In this document: positions 52,462-61,409 of the stretch, in pieces
Layout of the letters: every line of letters starts with the position of its first letter
How positions within the stretch are numbered: position 1 is the first letter of the stretch
Program-made: the position numbers and the translations under genes
The notes under the pieces: generated by a model
Seen by the model: only the letters and a program-made list of their open reading frames with translations
Told to the model about the DNA's origin: nothing
Database searches by the model: none
DNA from: Mycobacterium spongiae
GTDB lineage: Bacteria > Actinomycetota > Actinomycetes > Mycobacteriales > Mycobacteriaceae
Direction of reading: 5' to 3'
DNA length: 64,000 bases
Assembly: GCF_018278905.1 (NCBI RefSeq)
Contig: NZ_CP046600.1
Location: forward strand, 2,604,001 to 2,668,000

Positions 52462-53154
52462 ATGCGCATCGGGATTGCCGGCGCGGGAAATGTCGGACGC
52501 TCCGTCGCGCAGGAGTTGCTGGACTACGGCCACAAGATCTTGTTGATCGAACGACAGCGGAACAACTTTGAGCCGCACACGGTGCCCGAAGCGGACTGGC
52601 TCAATGCCGACGCGTGTGAGCTGACCTCGTTGCACGAGGCGGGCGTGGAGACCTGCGACGTCTTGATCGCCGCGACCGGGGACGACAAGGCGAATCTGGT
52701 GGTGGGCCTGCTCGCCAAGTCCGAGTTCGGGGTGCCCCGGGTGGTGGCCCGGATCAACGACATTCGCAACGAGTGGCTGTTCACTCAGGCATGGGGGATC
52801 GATGTGGCGGTGTCGACGCCCAGCGCGATGGTCGCCGGAATTGAGGGTGCTATCGATGTGGGCCACCTCGTGCGGTTGATGGGGCTTCGAGAGGGCAAGG
52901 CGGATCTGACGAAATTGACGCTGCCGGAAGACAATCCACTCGTTGGACAGCAAGTCCGCGAGTTGGATCTACCGGAAAACACCGCTTTGGTCACCGTGCT
53001 TCGCGGCGACGATGTGATCGTTCCGCAGCCCGGCGATGTCCTTGAGGCCGGAGACGAGATGCTCTTCGTTGCCGATAGTTCCGTGGAGGGTTCCATCCAG
53101 GATGCTTTCCGGGGCGCCAGCGTGGCGCGTGCGCCGACTCACCGCGACGCCTGA
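52462..53154 (+). CDS. TrkA/CeoC-like potassium-channel regulatory protein
   Basis: The 230-residue protein has an N-terminal RCK_N Rossmann fold (MRIGIAGAGNVGRSVAQELLDYGH, acidic LLIER, and the ligand-site VDVAVSTPSAM). A C-terminal TrkA_C domain follows (LTLPEDNPLVGQQVRELDLP ... GDVLEAGDEMLFVAD). It closely resembles mycobacterial CeoC/TrkB (Rv2692) and binds NAD(H) or nucleotides to gate a K+ transporter. ATG 52462 matches family starts; GTG 52447 is possible. It is divergent from the antiporter that also has a TrkA_C domain, so the pair looks like a K+ homeostasis module. Confidence 0.9.
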   Translation: MRIGIAGAGNVGRSVAQELLDYGHKILLIERQRNNFEPHTVPEADWLNADACELTSLHEAGVETCDVLIAATGDDKANLVVGLLAKSEFGVPRVVARINDIRNEWLFTQAWGIDVAVSTPSAMVAGIEGAIDVGHLVRLMGLREGKADLTKLTLPEDNPLVGQQVRELDLPENTALVTVLRGDDVIVPQPGDVLEAGDEMLFVADSSVEGSIQDAFRGASVARAPTHRDA

Positions 53155-53313
53155 TCGGGACCGGGCAACAGCGACCGCCAGGGTGTGTGCCGGCGGCCCT
53201 GGGTACTGGCTGGCTGGGCTCTCGCGGGATGGGCTCGGCGTTGACCGACATCGGATACGCCGTGCCGCCGGTATCCGTTGTTGTCGGCGCGCGTGCCGTT
53301 ACAGTTGGTGCCG

Positions 53314-55932
53314 ATGAGCCAAGCAGCCGCCCCGCCCGCGCTGACCGTGCGGTACCAGGGATCGGAGCGCACGTTCGCCGCAGGCCATGATGTCGCCGTT
53401 GGACGTGACCTACGGGCGGACGTCCGGGTGGCGCACCCATTGATCTCCCGGGTGCACCTCTTGCTGCGTTTCGACCAGGGCCGCTGGGTCGCCATCGACA
53501 ACGGCAGCCTCAACGGGCTGTTTGTCAACAACTATCGCGTGCCGTTGGTCGAGATCCACGATGGGCAGCTGGTCAATATCGGTAACCCCGACGGTCCAGC
53601 GCTCACCTTCGAGGTGGGTCGTCACCAGGGTTCGGCGGGGCGTCCTCCGCCGACGGCGTCGATTCAGTTGCCCCACATGCCCACCGGGTCGGGGCCGGCC
53701 GAAGGCCCGCGGCCGCCTGGACCGCAGCGGCCCGGTCAAGCTCAACAGCCAGTGCCGACGACGCGGATACCTGCGCAACCGCCCAGCGGCCCGCCGGCAA
53801 CCCACGGATCGGGGCCCCAGCCGCGATTCCCGACCGGCGGGCAACCGGTGCGGCAGTCCGGCGCATTTCAACAGGCGCCGCAGATTTATCGCCCACCGAC
53901 GGGGGCGGCGCCCGCTGCCACGGGCGTCCCCGCCGCCGGTGAGACCGGAAACATCGCGACGTCGGTGCTGAAGATGTTGCGTCCGAGCAGGTCGGCGGTG
54001 GGGGAGTTGCCGCCCGGTGCGTTAAAGATCGGCCGTGCCAGCGACAATGACATCGTTATTCCCGAGGTGCTGGCATCGCGACATCACGCGACTCTGATCC
54101 CGACCCCCGCTGGCACCGAAATCCGGGACAACCGGAGCATCAACGGCACCTTCGTCAACGGCGCCCGGATCGACTCGGCGTTGTTGCGCGACGGCGACGT
54201 GGTCACCATCGGGAACATCGACCTGGTCTTCGCCGACGGCGCCTTGGCCCGGCGCGAAGAGAACCTGCTGGAAACGCGGGTCGGCGGCTTGGACGTGCGC
54301 GGGGTGACCTGGACCATTGACAACGACAAGATCCTGCTGGACAACATCTCGTTGATCGCGCGCCCGGGAATGCTCACCGCCGTCATCGGTCCGTCGGGCG
54401 CCGGCAAGTCGACGCTGGCCCGGTTGGTAGCGGGGTATACGCACCCGACGGACGGCACGGTGACGTTCGAGGGCCACAACGTCCACGCCGAATATGCCTC
54501 GCTACGTAGCCGGATCGGGATGGTGCCCCAGGACGACGTGGTGCACGGACAGCTCACCGTCAAACAGGCGCTGATGTATGCCGCTGAACTGCGGTTGCCG
54601 CCAGACACCACCAGGGAGGACCGCGCCCAAGTGGTTGGCCGGGTGCTCGAGGAATTGGAGATGTCTGACCACATCGAGACGCGGGTCGACAAGCTGTCGG
54701 GCGGCCAGCGCAAGCGTGCCTCGGTAGCGTTGGAGTTGCTGACCGGTCCGTCGCTGCTGATTCTCGATGAACCAACCTCTGGTCTGGACCCGGCGCTGGA
54801 TCGCCAGGTCATGACCATGTTGCGGCAGCTGGCCGACGCCGGTCGGGTGGTGCTCGTGGTCACCCACTCGCTGACCTACCTCGACGTGTGCGATCAGGTC
54901 TTGCTGCTGGCACCCGGCGGTAAGACCGCGTTTTGTGGTCCACCCAGCCAGATCGGCCCCGCCATGGGGACCACGAACTGGGCCGACATTTTCAGCACCG
55001 TGGCCGAGGACCCGGACGCGGCCAAAGCCCGCTACCTCGCCCATACTGGTCCGCCCCCGCCGGCCCCACCGGTGGAGCGGGCCGCCGAGTTGGGAGATCC
55101 ATCGCACACCAGCTTGTTCCGGCAGTTCTCCACCATCGCCAGGCGGCAGATCCGGTTGATCGTCTCCGACCGAGGATATTTCGTCTTCCTGGCGATGTTG
55201 CCGTTCATCATGGGCGCGTTATCGATGACCGTGCCCGGCGAAGCCGGCTTCGGGTTCCCCAACCCACGGGGCGAGTCACCCAACGAGCCCGGAACGATCC
55301 TCGTACTGCTTAACGTCGGCGCAATCTTCATGGGGACCGCGTTGACAATTCGCGACCTCATCGGCGAGCGGGCCATCTTCCGCCGCGAACAGGCGGTCGG
55401 GCTGTCCACCACGGCGTATCTCAGTGCGAAGGTCTGCGTCTACACCGTGTTCGCGGTCGTGCAGTCGGCGATCGTGACCGTCATCGTCTTGCTGGGCAAG
55501 GGCGGCCCAACTCAGGGCGCAGTCGTGTTGGGCAAGCCTGGTCTGGAGCTGTTCGTCGACGTGGCATTGACCTGCATCGCCTCGGCGATGCTGGGGCTCG
55601 CCCTGTCGGCCATCGCCAAGTCCAATGAACAGATCATGCCGCTGCTCGTGGTCGCCGTCATGTCGCAGCTGGTGTTCTCGGGCGGCATGATTCCCGTGAC
55701 GGGACGTCCCGGACTCGACCAGCTGTCCTGGGTCACGCCGGCACGATGGGGTTTCGCGGCGTCAGCCTCCACAGTCGACCTGACGACATTGGTGCCCGGT
55801 CCTGTTACCCCCAAGGATTCACACTGGCGCCACACTCCCAGCGCATGGTGGCTCGACATCGGAATGCTGGTGGCGCTGAGCGTTTTCTACGCCAGCTTCG
55901 TGCGCTGGAAGATTCGCCTCAGGGGCGGCTGA
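53314..55932 (+). CDS. FHA-domain ABC-2 transporter (Rv1747 orthologue)
   Basis: The 872-residue fusion has two FHA domains (about 20-105, GRDLRADVRVAHPLISRVHL; and 235-310, GRASDNDIVIPEVLASRHHA) joined by a Pro/Gln-rich linker containing the Thr pair in VPTTRIP. The ATPase has Walker A GPSGAGKST, signature LSGGQRKR and Walker B LLILDEPTSGLD. A C-terminal ABC-2 permease has about six helices. It matches Rv1747 of M. tuberculosis (865 aa), whose linker threonines are phosphorylated by PknF and bound by its own FHA domains; it is linked to export of phosphatidylinositol mannosides. No pknF lies upstream here; a TrkA-type gene occupies that place. ATG 53314 is the family start. Confidence 0.95.
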   Translation: MSQAAAPPALTVRYQGSERTFAAGHDVAVGRDLRADVRVAHPLISRVHLLLRFDQGRWVAIDNGSLNGLFVNNYRVPLVEIHDGQLVNIGNPDGPALTFEVGRHQGSAGRPPPTASIQLPHMPTGSGPAEGPRPPGPQRPGQAQQPVPTTRIPAQPPSGPPATHGSGPQPRFPTGGQPVRQSGAFQQAPQIYRPPTGAAPAATGVPAAGETGNIATSVLKMLRPSRSAVGELPPGALKIGRASDNDIVIPEVLASRHHATLIPTPAGTEIRDNRSINGTFVNGARIDSALLRDGDVVTIGNIDLVFADGALARREENLLETRVGGLDVRGVTWTIDNDKILLDNISLIARPGMLTAVIGPSGAGKSTLARLVAGYTHPTDGTVTFEGHNVHAEYASLRSRIGMVPQDDVVHGQLTVKQALMYAAELRLPPDTTREDRAQVVGRVLEELEMSDHIETRVDKLSGGQRKRASVALELLTGPSLLILDEPTSGLDPALDRQVMTMLRQLADAGRVVLVVTHSLTYLDVCDQVLLLAPGGKTAFCGPPSQIGPAMGTTNWADIFSTVAEDPDAAKARYLAHTGPPPPAPPVERAAELGDPSHTSLFRQFSTIARRQIRLIVSDRGYFVFLAMLPFIMGALSMTVPGEAGFGFPNPRGESPNEPGTILVLLNVGAIFMGTALTIRDLIGERAIFRREQAVGLSTTAYLSAKVCVYTVFAVVQSAIVTVIVLLGKGGPTQGAVVLGKPGLELFVDVALTCIASAMLGLALSAIAKSNEQIMPLLVVAVMSQLVFSGGMIPVTGRPGLDQLSWVTPARWGFAASASTVDLTTLVPGPVTPKDSHWRHTPSAWWLDIGMLVALSVFYASFVRWKIRLRGG

Positions 55933-56461
55933 CCGTTTCGGCCGGTGCCCGACGCAGGGTAAACCCCAACTGGGGTATGCCGATGAGGCCCGGCACCAAT
56001 GTCCAGGTGAATGACCGCCCGTCGAGCTGGAAGCCCTTTTTCTGATAGAAGCGGCGCGCTCGGAAGTTCCTCTCGGCGCACCACACCACCGCGTCATGGG
56101 AGGGCTCCGAGCTGAGCGCATGATCGAGCAGGAGCCCACCAATACCGCGACGCTCACTTCCGGCCGCGACATAGAGCGAGTCGACTTCGAGGTGGTCCGG
56201 GTTGTCGATCTCGGGTCCGAAGATGCTCATGCCGATGATTCGGCCCTGCGCCTCGGCGAGCCACATGGCCCAACCGGGTCTGGTGAGCCGTTGCGGGTAT
56301 TCCTCGTCGATCCACTTTTGCGTATCGAACAGGTCGAGCATTTGCGGAGTCATGATTCCCCGGTAGGACGAGCGCCAACTCGGGTAATGCATCTCCGCGA
56401 CATTCTCGTAGTCCGCCGGCCCAGCTTGCCGGAGCGAGATACCGTCGGGCATCTCCGTCAC
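55919..56461 (-). CDS. GNAT-family N-acetyltransferase
   Basis: The 180-residue protein has the GNAT pattern: an N-terminal ISLRQAGPADYENVAEMHYPSW, the beta4 strand LEVDSLYVAAGSERRGIGGLLLDHAL with the acetyl-CoA pyrophosphate loop (R-R-G-I-G), and the C-terminal ARRFYQKKGFQLDG. Its substrate is unknown; RimI-like and small-amine transferases share this outline. GTG 56461 has GGAGCAAGC upstream. The 3' end overlaps the end of the convergent FHA-ABC gene by 14 bases. Confidence 0.9.
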   Translation of the reverse strand: MTEMPDGISLRQAGPADYENVAEMHYPSWRSSYRGIMTPQMLDLFDTQKWIDEEYPQRLTRPGWAMWLAEAQGRIIGMSIFGPEIDNPDHLEVDSLYVAAGSERRGIGGLLLDHALSSEPSHDAVVWCAERNFRARRFYQKKGFQLDGRSFTWTLVPGLIGIPQLGFTLRRAPAETVSRP

Positions 56462-56670
56462 GCTTGCTCCAGTACGTCGCTTGAACGAGTGTTTAGAACG
56501 GACACAAGTCGCCCTGTTCCCGCTGCACGACTTCGATTATCCGCGAAATCTGCAGTGCCACGGTCCTAGGGAGACTAGCGCAAACCGGCGAAGGGCCGTC
56601 GGCATCCCCACCTCCCGCCGGGCATGACGGCGCGGTATGCGACGACGGGCTTTCTCCCTATCATCTGATT

Positions 56671-58284
56671 ATGGGTGCCGCTGAGCTGGATATCGGGGCG
56701 TCGCCCGCATTCAGCGCCGAGGACGCGGCCCGGTACCGAGCGGCCGGCTGGTGGTCGGACACCACACTTTCCGATGCGGTGCGACGCAACGCCGAGCGCA
56801 TTCCCGGCCGCGTCGCCTATATCGACCATCCCAGCGGCGCGCTCACCTGGCATGAATTCGATTGCACGGCAGACGCGCTCGCGCAGCAGCTGGCCGGCCT
56901 CGGGGTGGCCCGGGGTGACCGGATCGCGGTGTGGCACGGCGACTCCGCGGCCATCCATGTCTTGTTCGTCGCGGTCGAACGCTGCGGCGCCGTGGTCGTC
57001 GGCATCGGCGCGCGTGCCGGCATTCAGGAGGTCACCCAGATCCTGCACAGCGCCCAGCCCACCCTGCTGATCAGCGACCAGCAGCGCAGCAGTTCAGCAG
57101 CGGCCGCCACCGCTCAATATCCGGTGACATTGCTGGCACTGAGTGCGGACGGCGGCATCCTGAGCCTGGACGTCACTGCCAAGCCCGGGGTTGTGCGGGA
57201 GGAGGCCCAGCTCGGGCCCGACGACGTCTTCCTGATCAACTCCACCTCGGGCACCACGGGCGTGCCCAAGTGTGTCCTGCACACCCAAAACCGTTGGTAC
57301 TACTTTCACCAGAAGGCCGTCGCCAACGGCGTGCTGCGGTCGGAGGACGTATTCCTCCCCGCGATCCCCGCCCCATTCGGCTTCGGGATATGGACCAGCC
57401 ATACCACCCCGATCTATCTGGGGGCCACCGCGGTAATTCTGCAGCGCTTCGCCACTGAGGCGGCCTATCAAGCGATAGCCCGTCATCGGGTCTCGGTATT
57501 ATGCTGTGTCAGTACACAATTGACGATGATGATGGCCGATCCGGGTCGTGCGGGCTACGACCTGAGTTCGCTGCGTGTCGTTTTCACCGGCGGTGAGGCG
57601 CTGCCATATCGAACCGCGGCGGAATTCGAGGAACTCACCGGCGCCACGATCCTGCAGTTCTACGGCTCGAACGAGACCGGGCTGTTGAGCGGGACCACGG
57701 TGGGTGACTCGCGGCAGCGCAGACTCCGCACCGCCGGCCGGATTGCGCCGGAAATGGCGGTTCGGCTCTTCGACGGAGACCGCGATGTCACCGAAGAGGG
57801 GCGAGGCCAACCCGCGTGCCGAGGTCCGGCGACCAGCCTCGGCTACCTGGGCGCTGCCGACCACGACACATTGTTCACCGGGGACGGATGGATGCGCATC
57901 GGCGACATTTGCGAGATCGATGCGGATGGATATCTCACCGTCACCGGCCGCACATCGGATTTCATCCTTCGCGGTGGCAAGAACATCAGCGCGCCACAGG
58001 TCGAAGCTGCCGCCATGACCCATCCCGCGATCGTGGTGGCCGCGGCGGTCGCGATGCCCGACCAGACGTTCGGCGAGAAGGTATGCCTCTACGCAGAGCT
58101 TGCTGACCATCACACCGTCGATCTGGCTGGGCTGGTCGACTACCTGATGGCCCAGGGCGTTTCCAAGGAAATCCTGCCGGAACGACTCATTGCAATCGAC
58201 GAACTCCCACGATCACCGGGCGGCAAGATCGCCAAAGGCCGGCTTCGCGACGATATTCGTGTGAGGACGCAGACCGGCAGGTGA
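56671..58284 (+). CDS. Acyl-CoA synthetase, class I adenylate-forming enzyme
   Basis: The 537-residue ANL enzyme has NSTSGTTGVPKCVLHT (P-loop), FYGSNETGLLSG (A5), GDGWMRIGDICEIDADGY and GRTSDFILRGGKNISAPQVE (A7-A8), plus the terminal catalytic Lys in SPGGKIAKGRLR. The GGKNIS hinge and length match CoA ligases for medium-chain, aromatic or short organic acids. The motif CV replaces the more usual GV after the P-loop Lys. ATG 56671 is 209 bases from the divergent GNAT gene. The substrate is unknown. Confidence 0.92.
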   Translation: MGAAELDIGASPAFSAEDAARYRAAGWWSDTTLSDAVRRNAERIPGRVAYIDHPSGALTWHEFDCTADALAQQLAGLGVARGDRIAVWHGDSAAIHVLFVAVERCGAVVVGIGARAGIQEVTQILHSAQPTLLISDQQRSSSAAAATAQYPVTLLALSADGGILSLDVTAKPGVVREEAQLGPDDVFLINSTSGTTGVPKCVLHTQNRWYYFHQKAVANGVLRSEDVFLPAIPAPFGFGIWTSHTTPIYLGATAVILQRFATEAAYQAIARHRVSVLCCVSTQLTMMMADPGRAGYDLSSLRVVFTGGEALPYRTAAEFEELTGATILQFYGSNETGLLSGTTVGDSRQRRLRTAGRIAPEMAVRLFDGDRDVTEEGRGQPACRGPATSLGYLGAADHDTLFTGDGWMRIGDICEIDADGYLTVTGRTSDFILRGGKNISAPQVEAAAMTHPAIVVAAAVAMPDQTFGEKVCLYAELADHHTVDLAGLVDYLMAQGVSKEILPERLIAIDELPRSPGGKIAKGRLRDDIRVRTQTGR

Positions 58285-58342
58285 AGGCGGGCACCGGGCG
58301 CGGCCGTTCGGCGGGCTGCATCGGCCGCGCGCGGTTAGGCGG

Positions 58343-58771
58343 TCAGCCGATCGTGGGCTCCGCGTCGGCGCTGTATACGCCGAGCAGGTCGCGGGCCGAG
58401 ACGATGCCAACAAGCGCGCCATCGCGCTCCACCAGGATATGGCGGATATAGCGGTCCATCATCCGGGTCGCCACTTCGTCGACGGTGGCGTCAGCGTCAC
58501 ACCACACCAACGTGGTGCTGGCCACGTCGGCGGCTCGGACGGCGGCAACGTCCCTCCCGGCAGCCACGACCCGAACGATGTCGCGCTCGCTGACCAGCGC
58601 AGTGGGTGGGTCGTCGTCGCCGACGACGACGGCGCCGATGTTGTCGGCGACCATCGCGTTGGCAATCTCGACGACGGTCGCGCCAGCATCGACACGCACG
58701 ACAGGGTCGCCGGTGACGGTGTCGATCGGGATGGATCCGGCAGCGGGGAAAGCAGAGGAAGAAGCGGTCAC
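58343..58771 (-). CDS. CBS-domain pair protein
   Basis: The product is about 142 residues and consists of two CBS motifs (IDTVTGDPVVRVDAGATVVEIANAMVADNIGAVVV and DVASTTLVWCDADATVDEVATRMMDRYIRHILV...LVGIVSARDLL), a Bateman module that binds adenosine nucleotides. In mycobacteria such stand-alone proteins act as energy or redox sensors; no partner is evident here. GTG 58771 is preferred, with an in-frame GTG at 58795 as an alternative. It converges on the acyl-CoA synthetase and is divergent from the SDR gene. Confidence 0.88.
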   Translation of the reverse strand: MTASSSAFPAAGSIPIDTVTGDPVVRVDAGATVVEIANAMVADNIGAVVVGDDDPPTALVSERDIVRVVAAGRDVAAVRAADVASTTLVWCDADATVDEVATRMMDRYIRHILVERDGALVGIVSARDLLGVYSADAEPTIG

Positions 58772-58900
58772 GCGGTCATGCTCACCCAGACCCACACGCG
58801 CGCTCTAGTGACTTGGGTCCTCAATTCAGGTGGCCTTTGTTGGTCGACGGCTGACCCCGACGCATGCTGGAACCCCGAACGATCGACTACCGTCGCCGAC

Positions 58901-59698
58901 ATGGAGTTGATGGGAAAGACTGTTCTGCTCACGGGTGCAACTGGTGGTCTCGGGCGTGCGATCGCCACCGCGCTGGCTGGCCGCGGGGCGCACCTTATCG
59001 TGAGCTCGCGCAAGCCCCAGGAGCTCGACGAGCTGGCCGCCGCGCTGGCTGGCGATGGCCACCGAACGATCGTCAGCGACCTTGCGGAGCCAGATGCGGC
59101 CCCTCGGCTGCTTACCGCAGCGGGCCAGATCGACATTCTGGTCGCCAATGCGGCATTGCCCGCCTCCGGCAAGCTGGACAGCTTCACCGCCGGAGAAACC
59201 GCGCGCGCACTGCGAGTCAACCTCGAGGCACCGATACAGATGACGCGGGAGCTGATCCCGAGGTTCACCGAGCGCGGATCCGGGCACTTCGTCTACATTT
59301 CCTCGCTCTCGGGCAAGACAGCGACGGCACGAGCCTCGCTCTACGCCGCGACAAAATTTGGCATCCGTGGCTTCGCGCTGTGCCTGCGCGATGACCTGCG
59401 GCCGGCCGGCGTGGGAGTTTCGGTAGTGAGTCCCGGAGCGATCAGCGGTGCCGGGATGTTCGCCGACTCCGGAGCCGACGCGCCGCCGTTGATCGGCACC
59501 GGCACGCCCGAGCAGGTGGGCGCGGCGGTCGTCACCGCGATTGAGCGCAATCGCAGCGAGGTTACCGTGGCGCCGATGCGCCAAAAGGTGTTGGCGCGAG
59601 TCGCCGCGAACGCGCCGGAGGTCATGTCGCGTCTTTCCGCCGGCATCGCGGTCAGGTTCGCCGACCAAGTGGCCGCTGGCCAGATCCAGAAGCGGTAG
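58901..59698 (+). CDS. Short-chain dehydrogenase/reductase
   Basis: The 265-residue classical SDR has the cofactor motif TGATGGLGRAIA, NAALP (the NNAG-type strand), catalytic Ser in YISSLSGK, and the YxxxK pair in YAATK. Arg in SSRKP after the second strand suggests NADP(H). It oxidises or reduces an alcohol or ketone of unknown identity. ATG 58901 is close to the cofactor motif; the long open frame from 58439 overlaps the CBS gene on the other strand and is rejected. The gene after it starts 44 bases downstream and may be co-transcribed. Confidence 0.92.
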   Translation: MELMGKTVLLTGATGGLGRAIATALAGRGAHLIVSSRKPQELDELAAALAGDGHRTIVSDLAEPDAAPRLLTAAGQIDILVANAALPASGKLDSFTAGETARALRVNLEAPIQMTRELIPRFTERGSGHFVYISSLSGKTATARASLYAATKFGIRGFALCLRDDLRPAGVGVSVVSPGAISGAGMFADSGADAPPLIGTGTPEQVGAAVVTAIERNRSEVTVAPMRQKVLARVAANAPEVMSRLSAGIAVRFADQVAAGQIQKR

Positions 59699-59741
59699 GC
59701 GCAAGGATCCTTCGCCTCGGCAATGGTGGCATCCTGGCCTG

Positions 59742-60413
59742 GTGGGGCTGTTGTTTCGGTTGGCCGAGTTGCTGGTCGTGATCGTGCCGCTGATCGGCGT
59801 GCTCTACGCCGGCTTCAAAGCGTTCTCTTCGTACGCTCGACGCGTGGGAGAGGCGCCCGCGAGCCCAGCGCCGGAAAAGACTTCGGAGTTCGACCGTCCC
59901 GCCGGCGGAGACGACGCGGCGCGGTGGCGGGCGATTGCGCGCGCGGTCGGCGCCCATGAGGGAACCGACGCACGCTGGCTCGAGTACGAGCTCGACACCG
60001 CCAAGCTGTTGGACTTCCCTGTCATGACGGACATGCGGGAACCGCTGACGATGGGCTTCCACAAGGCCAAACTGCGGGCCGAATTTCACAAGCCACCGCG
60101 TGCTGAGGATCTGCTCGACGACCCGGAGGCAGCTCGCCAGTATTTGGATGCGGTCGAACACTATGTGACGGCGTTCGATGCCGCCGAAGCCGAGGCGGTG
60201 CGCAGGCGCCGAGCCGACTTCTCCCGTGACGAACAGCAGCGGATAGCGCGCGCCCAGAACCTGCTGCGGCTAGCAGCCGATGCCGCGGCGACACCGCAGG
60301 AACGTGAGCGGGCCTACGGTTTGGCGCGCCAGGAACTCGAGGGTCTTATCGTCTTGCCGGACAGCACCCGAGCTGCCATCGAGCGTGGAATCGCCGGCGA
60401 GATCGACAAGTAA
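59742..60413 (+). CDS. Membrane-anchored protein with coiled-coil, unknown function
   Basis: From GTG 59742 the 223-residue product has one N-terminal transmembrane helix (LAELLVVIVPLIGVLYAGFKAF). A charged, helical cytoplasmic domain rich in Ala, Glu and Arg follows (for example DAAEAEAVRRRRADFSRDEQQRIARAQNLLRLAADAAATPQERERAYG). No catalytic motif is visible. Such single-pass helical proteins recur in mycobacteria without assigned role. The ribosome site is weak, and the true start could be TTG 59748. It runs convergently with the NYN-domain gene, with eight bases between their stops. Confidence 0.75.
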   Translation: MGLLFRLAELLVVIVPLIGVLYAGFKAFSSYARRVGEAPASPAPEKTSEFDRPAGGDDAARWRAIARAVGAHEGTDARWLEYELDTAKLLDFPVMTDMREPLTMGFHKAKLRAEFHKPPRAEDLLDDPEAARQYLDAVEHYVTAFDAAEAEAVRRRRADFSRDEQQRIARAQNLLRLAADAAATPQERERAYGLARQELEGLIVLPDSTRAAIERGIAGEIDK

Positions 60414-60421
60414 CGCAAACT

Positions 60422-61327
60422 CTAGGAATCCGCGTCGCTCTTCAAGCGCACCAGCCGGGTTGTGCTGCTCTCGTCGAGGTCGACGAGGTCGTTGCGCGAG
60501 CGCAGGAAGTCGCTGAATGACTTGAAGCCCAGTGACTTCTCGCTGAAGGACGGGTCCATCCGCTTCATCTGCGCCTTGACCACGGAATTGTGCAGCCAGT
60601 CGGCGTCATCCTTTTCCTGGGCCATGCGAAGCGCGCGTTCGAGCAATCCGGTGGCGGCAGCCTGTGGGTCCGGCTGCGCTGGCTCTTCGTCGAGTTCGGC
60701 GGCGGTCGCGCGGCGTCGGCGCTTCTTCAGCTGCGGCGCTGTGGGAATCGGCGAGATTCCCGGGAGCGCGTCATAGGTCACAAACTCGTCGCACGCGGCG
60801 GCCAGCGACTGGCTGCTGGCGCCAGCTATGCCAATGCCGACAACGTATCGGCCGAGGCGCTTGCAGCGCTGAGCGAGTGCGATGTAGTCGGAATCTCCGC
60901 CGACGATGACCGCGTGCGTCAGGTCGGGCAGCCGGAACATGTCCTCGACCGCGTCGACGGCCAAACGAATGTCGGCGCCGTTTTTCCCGTAGACCGTTGC
61001 CGGGAACAATTGCACGAGATCGACCGCGCGGGCGACGAGCTGCCCGTGATAGGACGCATTGACGTCGGCGGACCAATCCGCATACGCGCGGGTGAGCACG
61101 AGGGTGCCGAACGAGGAGGCGAAGTCCATGATTGCGCTGAGGTCAACCGTCGCTTGCCGCAGCCGTTCTTTGTCCAAACCCTTTGCCTTGTCCCGCTGGA
61201 ACGTGTTGCGGCCGTGCACCTGGTCGTAGCGGGAGATGACGATATTGTCGAAGTCGAAGTAGACGGCCACCCGGGTGGTACTCGGTTCGGTCCTGGATTC
61301 GGTCGTAGAGTCGGTCATAGTCGTCAT
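60422..61327 (-). CDS. NYN-domain RNase-like protein with C-terminal OST-HTH/LOTUS-like domain
   Basis: The 301-residue protein has a LabA/DUF88-type NYN (PIN-like) domain (about 18-180) with the acidic residues expected of a metal-dependent nuclease: YFDFDNIVIS, KNGADIRLAVDAVED and VIVGGDSDYIALAQ. A Lys/Arg-rich linker (KKRRRRATAAE) leads to a C-terminal domain (about 220-300) with EKSLGFKSFSDFLRS, the pattern of OST-HTH RNA-binding modules. It probably binds and cleaves RNA. ATG 61327 is used; ATG 61318 and 61348 are in frame. Such proteins are little studied in bacteria. Confidence 0.85.
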   Translation of the reverse strand: MTTMTDSTTESRTEPSTTRVAVYFDFDNIVISRYDQVHGRNTFQRDKAKGLDKERLRQATVDLSAIMDFASSFGTLVLTRAYADWSADVNASYHGQLVARAVDLVQLFPATVYGKNGADIRLAVDAVEDMFRLPDLTHAVIVGGDSDYIALAQRCKRLGRYVVGIGIAGASSQSLAAACDEFVTYDALPGISPIPTAPQLKKRRRRATAAELDEEPAQPDPQAAATGLLERALRMAQEKDDADWLHNSVVKAQMKRMDPSFSEKSLGFKSFSDFLRSRNDLVDLDESSTTRLVRLKSDADS

Positions 61328-61409
61328 CGTGCGCCACTGAAGCGTCAATCATCGACGAAACGCCGAGGATAGCCCAAACTCGCATTCCCGGGCGAGACCA
61401 CTAGCGTTG

